Of a stretch of DNA of 9,946 nt, positions 7,816 to 9,946 are shown piece by piece. A program made the translations under genes and the position numbers. This DNA is from Patescibacteria group bacterium (GTDB lineage Bacteria; Patescibacteriota; Saccharimonadia; CAILAD01; BJGX01): contig SICB01000019.1 of assembly GCA_009691555.1 (NCBI GenBank), positions 1 to 9,946 on the forward strand, read 5' to 3'. Below the pieces are notes generated by a model, which was not told the DNA's origin, searched no databases, and saw only the letters and a program-made list of their open reading frames with translations. The stretch's first letter is position 1, and every line of letters begins with the position of its first letter.

Positions 7816-8382
7816 ATGCTCCAGGCTTTTCCCAAAAAGTTACACTCAAGGATTGCCAGTCGTTTTTTGAATCCGACCGCAGTTGTCGATAGCCTTGATG
7901 TCCGTATTGGCCACATAGTACTCGAGATAGGCCTACCGATTGGCTTTTTTGCTCCAGCCCTACTCAATAAAGTTGGTGAAGAGGGTGGCGTTTTTGTCGC
8001 TGGTCCGAGCACGGATTCTTTTGGTAAGCTGTCGCACCTAGCAGATCGCAAAAACCTAGAGTTTAGGCTTTTGGCCGATGTCTTGACCGGTGGAGCCATA
8101 CCAAATGGCTCAATCGACACGGCGATTTTGACCAATCTACTCTCTAGCACCATCAAGCCCGACTCATTTTGCATGGCAATTGGCCAATACCTAAAGCCCG
8201 ATAGCGAAATAGTACTAATCGACTGGGATAGCAAAATAGCCAATGTTGGGCCAAGTATGGAGAGGCGGGTCAGCAAGGAAGACGCCCTGCGACTGATGAA
8301 CAGCTGTGGAATGAGCTTTAAGAGAATTATGGATTTACCGGGCTACCACTACGGGATGGTCTTTAGCTTCGATTCGCCGTAG
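7816..8382 (+). CDS. Class I SAM methyltransferase-like protein with degraded cofactor motifs
   Basis: A 188-residue soluble protein. The strand-helix layout resembles small class I SAM-dependent methyltransferases: the first strand and loop HIVLEIGLPIGFFAPAL (33-49), a second strand ending VFVAGPS (59-65), RLLADVL (84-90), SIDTAILTNLL (99-109), then LKPDSEIVLIDWD (126-138) and a C-terminal SYHYG-like GYHYGMVF (176-183). The glycine-rich motif I, normally G.G.G with small residues, reads GLPIG. The acidic residue expected at the end of the second strand, which binds the SAM ribose, is absent (VAGPS). It may have lost SAM binding or bind it differently; substrate unknown. The length (about 190) fits the compact family. 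ATG 7816 has a good AAAGG site. It has its own predicted promoter, 67 nt after gyrA. Confidence 0.7.
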   Translation: MLQAFPKKLHSRIASRFLNPTAVVDSLDVRIGHIVLEIGLPIGFFAPALLNKVGEEGGVFVAGPSTDSFGKLSHLADRKNLEFRLLADVLTGGAIPNGSIDTAILTNLLSSTIKPDSFCMAIGQYLKPDSEIVLIDWDSKIANVGPSMERRVSKEDALRLMNSCGMSFKRIMDLPGYHYGMVFSFDSP

Positions 8383-8410
8383 CTACAGATAAGTTATAGA
8401 CTTATAGCTA
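8380..8410 (+). other. Interrupted inverted repeat at the end of the methyltransferase-like gene
   Basis: ATAAGT (8389-8394) pairs with ACTTAT (8400-8405) around a 5-nt loop, and TAGCT (8380-8384, overlapping the stop codon) pairs with AGCTA (8406-8410) with a 4-nt bulge on the 5' side only. No U-tract follows. The design, two stacked stems beginning at the stop codon with a 5' bulge, resembles the one at 2853-2919. Confidence 0.45.
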
Positions 8411-8428
8411 TTAAAGCTTTAGAATAAA

Positions 8429-8434
8429 TATAAT
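8429..8434 (+). promoter_or_regulatory. Predicted -10 box of the DUF212 gene
   Basis: A perfect TATAAT, 21 nt before the ribosome binding site-start codon pair at 8441-8456. No convincing -35 is present 16-18 nt upstream, so the promoter is only half supported. Transcription near 8441 would give a leader of about 15 nt. Confidence 0.4.
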
Positions 8435-8440
8435 TTAACG

Positions 8441-8447
8441 AGAGGGA
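8441..8447 (+). promoter_or_regulatory. Ribosome binding site of the DUF212 gene
   Basis: AGAGGGA followed by C and a T-rich spacer of normal length to ATG 8456. It fixes the start of this gene. Confidence 0.7.
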
Positions 8448-8455
8448 CTTTTTTT

Positions 8456-9295
8456 ATGATTACACCTTATTTGTATGTCCCACTGTTGGCTTGGCTAATA
8501 GCCCAGCTCATCAAGACAACCATCGAGATCATCAAGGGCGAGGGCGATGTACGATACCTTTATGCATCAGGCGGAATGCCCTCGGCTCACTCGGCCGTAG
8601 TTACGGCGCTAGCTGGCTATACTTTTTATCATCAGGGAATAAATAGCCCGCTGTTTGGTGTGACGGCGATAATCGCCGGAATTGTGATGTACGATAGCTT
8701 CGGCGTGCGCCGTAGTGCTGGCGAGCAAGCCCGCACCCTCAACACATTGATAGCCGAGATGGCCCGCATCGGAAATTTGCGCAAACCAGACGACTACCGA
8801 CAACTTCGCGAAATACTAGGCCACCAGCCCTTAGAGGTAATCGTCGGTGCAATCTTAGGAGCACTCGTAGCCACGCTCTTTAGTCTTAATCAGCTCTCGC
8901 CGATCATCAAATGGCTAACATCGGCGCCAAGCAAATTAGAAATCAACATAATCTTTGGTATCGGCGCCGCGCTAATAGTTGTATCTTTGGGCATTTTCGC
9001 CGCTTACAAAAAGAAAATCAAAAAAGACCGCGAACTCAAAAAAATCAACACCTACTTCCAGCTGTCCAATATCAGCCTTGGCTTGTCCTTGCTACTGGCG
9101 GGCCTACTCGCCAACGAGTCGATACTCCCTTACGGGCAGCGCTGGCTGGCAGTAACGATTATGACCGTCTGGGCTCTGCTGATGCTAATTGCCATCTGGC
9201 GGATGGCCAATTTGCGCAAAATCGCGCGTTTTAGCTCGCCGGAGGATGACTCTAGTAAAAAAGCCTGGCTCAAAAAGGCCGGCAAAAAGAAGTAG
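8456..9295 (+). CDS. Divergent PAP2 family membrane protein (DUF212/YuiD-like) with extra C-terminal membrane domain
   Basis: A 279-residue integral membrane protein. The first 145 residues match the DUF212/YuiD family by eye: GGMPSAHSAVVTAL (39-52), VMYDSFGVRRSAGEQA (77-92) and EILGHQPLEVIVGAILG (119-135). The family is distantly related to PAP2 lipid phosphatases. The PSAHS motif (42-46) is kept, but the classical third PAP2 histidine is not apparent, so enzyme activity is unproven; action on a membrane lipid phosphate is only a guess. Hydrophobic segments lie at about 5-20, 64-80, 124-142, 164-184, 205-220 and 230-250. YuiD-type proteins are usually about 160 residues. Here about 120 more add three membrane segments and a Lys-rich tail (WLKKAGKKK), which should be cytoplasmic. 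It ends 15 nt before the -35 of the rRNA promoter. Confidence 0.85.
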   Translation: MITPYLYVPLLAWLIAQLIKTTIEIIKGEGDVRYLYASGGMPSAHSAVVTALAGYTFYHQGINSPLFGVTAIIAGIVMYDSFGVRRSAGEQARTLNTLIAEMARIGNLRKPDDYRQLREILGHQPLEVIVGAILGALVATLFSLNQLSPIIKWLTSAPSKLEINIIFGIGAALIVVSLGIFAAYKKKIKKDRELKKINTYFQLSNISLGLSLLLAGLLANESILPYGQRWLAVTIMTVWALLMLIAIWRMANLRKIARFSSPEDDSSKKAWLKKAGKKK

Positions 9296-9310
9296 CCGCA
9301 GAGGCAAGGC

Positions 9311-9339
9311 TTGACACCACCCTATTTAACCTGTAAAAT
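9311..9339 (+). promoter_or_regulatory. Predicted rRNA operon promoter
   Basis: A perfect -35 TTGACA (9311-9316), a 17-nt spacer and a near-consensus -10 TAAAAT (9334-9339). It is the strongest promoter match in the window. Predicted start is near 9346, giving a leader of about 455 nt before the mature 16S end. Confidence 0.8.
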
Positions 9340-9377
9340 TCAATTTAAGTTTTTGCTTAGCAAATAAAGCGGACTAC

Positions 9378-9419
9378 AAATAAAAACAGCAGACATTAAA
9401 TTGTCAGCTGATTTTATTT
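9378..9419 (+). terminator. Long hairpin with A-rich and T-rich flanks (terminator-like) in the rRNA leader
   Basis: From the tip outward: a 6-nt loop (9396-9401), GACA/TGTC (9392-9395 with 9402-9405), an A-A mismatch (9391/9406), CAGC/GCTG (9387-9390 with 9407-9410), a second A-A mismatch (9386/9411), then eight A-T pairs (9378-9385 with 9412-9419). The 3' arm ends ATTTTATTTT. This looks like a bidirectional intrinsic terminator, yet it lies about 30 nt after the predicted rRNA start. It may end the DUF212 transcript, act as an rRNA attenuator, or end a short RNA of about 75 nt. Confidence 0.55.
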
Positions 9420-9581
9420 TGACTCTGCTAGAGGGCCGAGCAAAAGCATGGTATCTTGAGAAGTAAATAGTGCTAGAAACAAGGACTCGTTAATTTCTTT
9501 TTGGTTACGTTTTTTTAAAAATGTAACAACCCAAGGTGCTTCTCTTTTTAGAGAATGCATCACTGGTTTTAAAGCCAGTAA

Positions 9582-9587
9582 CTCTTT
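9582..9587 (+). promoter_or_regulatory. Possible boxA-like core
   Basis: CTCTTT matches the core of the antitermination boxA (TGCTCTTTAACA in E. coli), but the flanking bases do not. The same six bases also occur at 9542-9547 within a hairpin. Weak on sequence alone. Confidence 0.2.
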
Positions 9588-9636
9588 TGTTGGAGATTGG
9601 TTTTATCTATTTTTAAGAACAATGCTTTGTTTAGAT

Positions 9637-9662
9637 GCTCCAAGCGGCTTGCCGTTTGAAGC
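9637..9662 (+). other. Leader hairpin with CTTG tetraloop, first copy
   Basis: CAAGCGG (9641-9647) pairs with CCGTTTG (9652-9658) with one G-T wobble around the tetraloop CTTG. GCT (9637-9639) and AGC (9660-9662) extend it past one mismatch. The CGG-CTTG-CCG tip recurs exactly at 9750-9759. G(CUUG)C is a known stable tetraloop. Confidence 0.5.
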
Positions 9663-9722
9663 CTAGACTAAGTACTTATATAGATTGCCAGCTCCAACTT
9701 TTTTGGAGAGTTGGCCTAGACT
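9661..9722 (+). repeat. Direct repeat of a 9-mer in the leader
   Basis: GCCTAGACT occurs at 9661-9669 and again at 9714-9722, 53 bp apart. Each copy begins at the 3' edge of a leader hairpin. Confidence 0.5.
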
Positions 9723-9733
9723 TGAGGATGAAC
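9699..9733 (+). repeat. Degenerate copy of the 16S 5' end, 100 bp upstream of the real one
   Basis: TTTTTTGGAGAGTT at 9699-9712 equals 9799-9812, and AGGATGAAC at 9725-9733 equals 9825-9833, both at an offset of exactly 100. The 12 bases between differ almost entirely. In total 25 of 35 columns match without gaps. In this copy the GATCCTGGCTC core of 16S is lost and the segment forms a CCAACT/AGTTGG hairpin instead. Confidence 0.65.
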
Positions 9734-9740
9734 ATTTTGA

Positions 9741-9766
9741 TGACAATGTCGGCTTGCCGGCAGTCA
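9741..9766 (+). other. Leader hairpin with CTTG tetraloop, second copy
   Basis: TGTCGG (9747-9752) pairs with CCGGCA (9757-9762), one T-G wobble, around CTTG (9753-9756). TGAC (9741-9744) pairs with GTCA (9763-9766) with a two-A bulge on the 5' side. It shares the ten-base tip with the hairpin at 9637-9662. Confidence 0.5.
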
Positions 9767-9799
9767 AAGAGATGCCTCTTATCTTCGCTAAACATCCAT

Positions 9800-9946
<147 letters not shown>

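Larger units (their letters stand above)
9346..9799 (+). other. 16S rRNA leader, structured and gene-free
   Basis: I see no convincing protein or tRNA gene here. The stretch is more AT-rich than the genes and holds a chain of inverted repeats: 9352-9364, 9378-9419, 9504-9527, 9537-9559 (TTCTCT/AGAGAA plus TGC/GCA), 9562-9579 (ACTGG/CCAGT), 9637-9662, 9694-9714 (CCAACT/AGTTGG) and 9741-9766. rRNA leaders commonly carry antitermination and processing signals. The partner strand for an RNase III stem around 16S would lie downstream, outside the window. Confidence 0.65.

Noticed and set aside
9419..9457. Second rRNA promoter (TTGACT with TATCTT)
   Set aside because: The spacer would be 27 nt, far from 16-18; no other -10 fits.
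9536..9579. CRISPR-like or mobile-element inverted repeats
   Set aside because: The palindromes differ in sequence, have no regular spacing and no nearby cas or transposase gene; they fit rRNA leader hairpins.
9296..9799. tRNA gene or DnaA-box cluster in the gene-free region
   Set aside because: No cloverleaf with T-loop GGTTCRA was seen, and no TTATCCACA-like boxes.

Overview
The window looks like chromosomal DNA of a Candidate Phyla Radiation (Patescibacteria) bacterium, most likely Saccharibacteria (TM7) or a close relative. This rests on the style of the gyrase proteins, on a T4SS-like ATPase preceded by a small disordered protein ending in a DPY...AYLKKRF motif, on the 16S 5' end, and on overall compactness. 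The phylum is an inference from remembered family features, not from a search. All six protein genes and the 16S gene lie on the + strand. Every gene reads through with the standard code, and stop codons are TAG (4) and TAA (2), never TGA.

Layout. 8-409 is a small protein with a low-complexity Thr/Pro/Ala half and a conserved-looking C-terminus. Seven bases later, 417-2855 encodes a membrane-anchored ATPase of the HerA/VirD4/TraG type with clear Walker A and B motifs. An intergenic segment (2856-3022) carries an interrupted inverted repeat, a good sigma70-type promoter and a leader hairpin ahead of gyrB (3023-5092), which is followed after one base by gyrA (5094-7748). A separate promoter then serves a small class I methyltransferase-fold protein (7816-8382) whose SAM-binding motifs look degraded. 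Next comes a divergent-PAP2 (DUF212/YuiD-like) membrane protein with an extra membrane domain (8456-9295). From 9296 to about 9799 there is no gene. This stretch is a 16S rRNA leader: a TTGACA-17-TAAAAT promoter, then a series of RNA hairpins. The 16S rRNA gene starts near 9800 and runs off the window inside variable region V1.

How the parts relate. gyrB and gyrA form one translationally coupled unit making the A2B2 gyrase, and the order gyrB-gyrA-(2 genes)-16S resembles the gyrB-gyrA-rrnO order in Bacillus subtilis. The first two genes appear to be a two-gene unit for a cell-envelope DNA- or protein-transfer machine.

Most unusual region. The rRNA leader stands out. It holds a terminator-like hairpin with two A-A mismatches only about 30 nt after the predicted start of transcription, two hairpins sharing the same CGG-CTTG-CCG tip, and a degenerate copy of the 16S 5' end placed exactly 100 bp upstream of the real one. 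The 16S V1 helix is also enlarged and carries a 7-nt tandem repeat.
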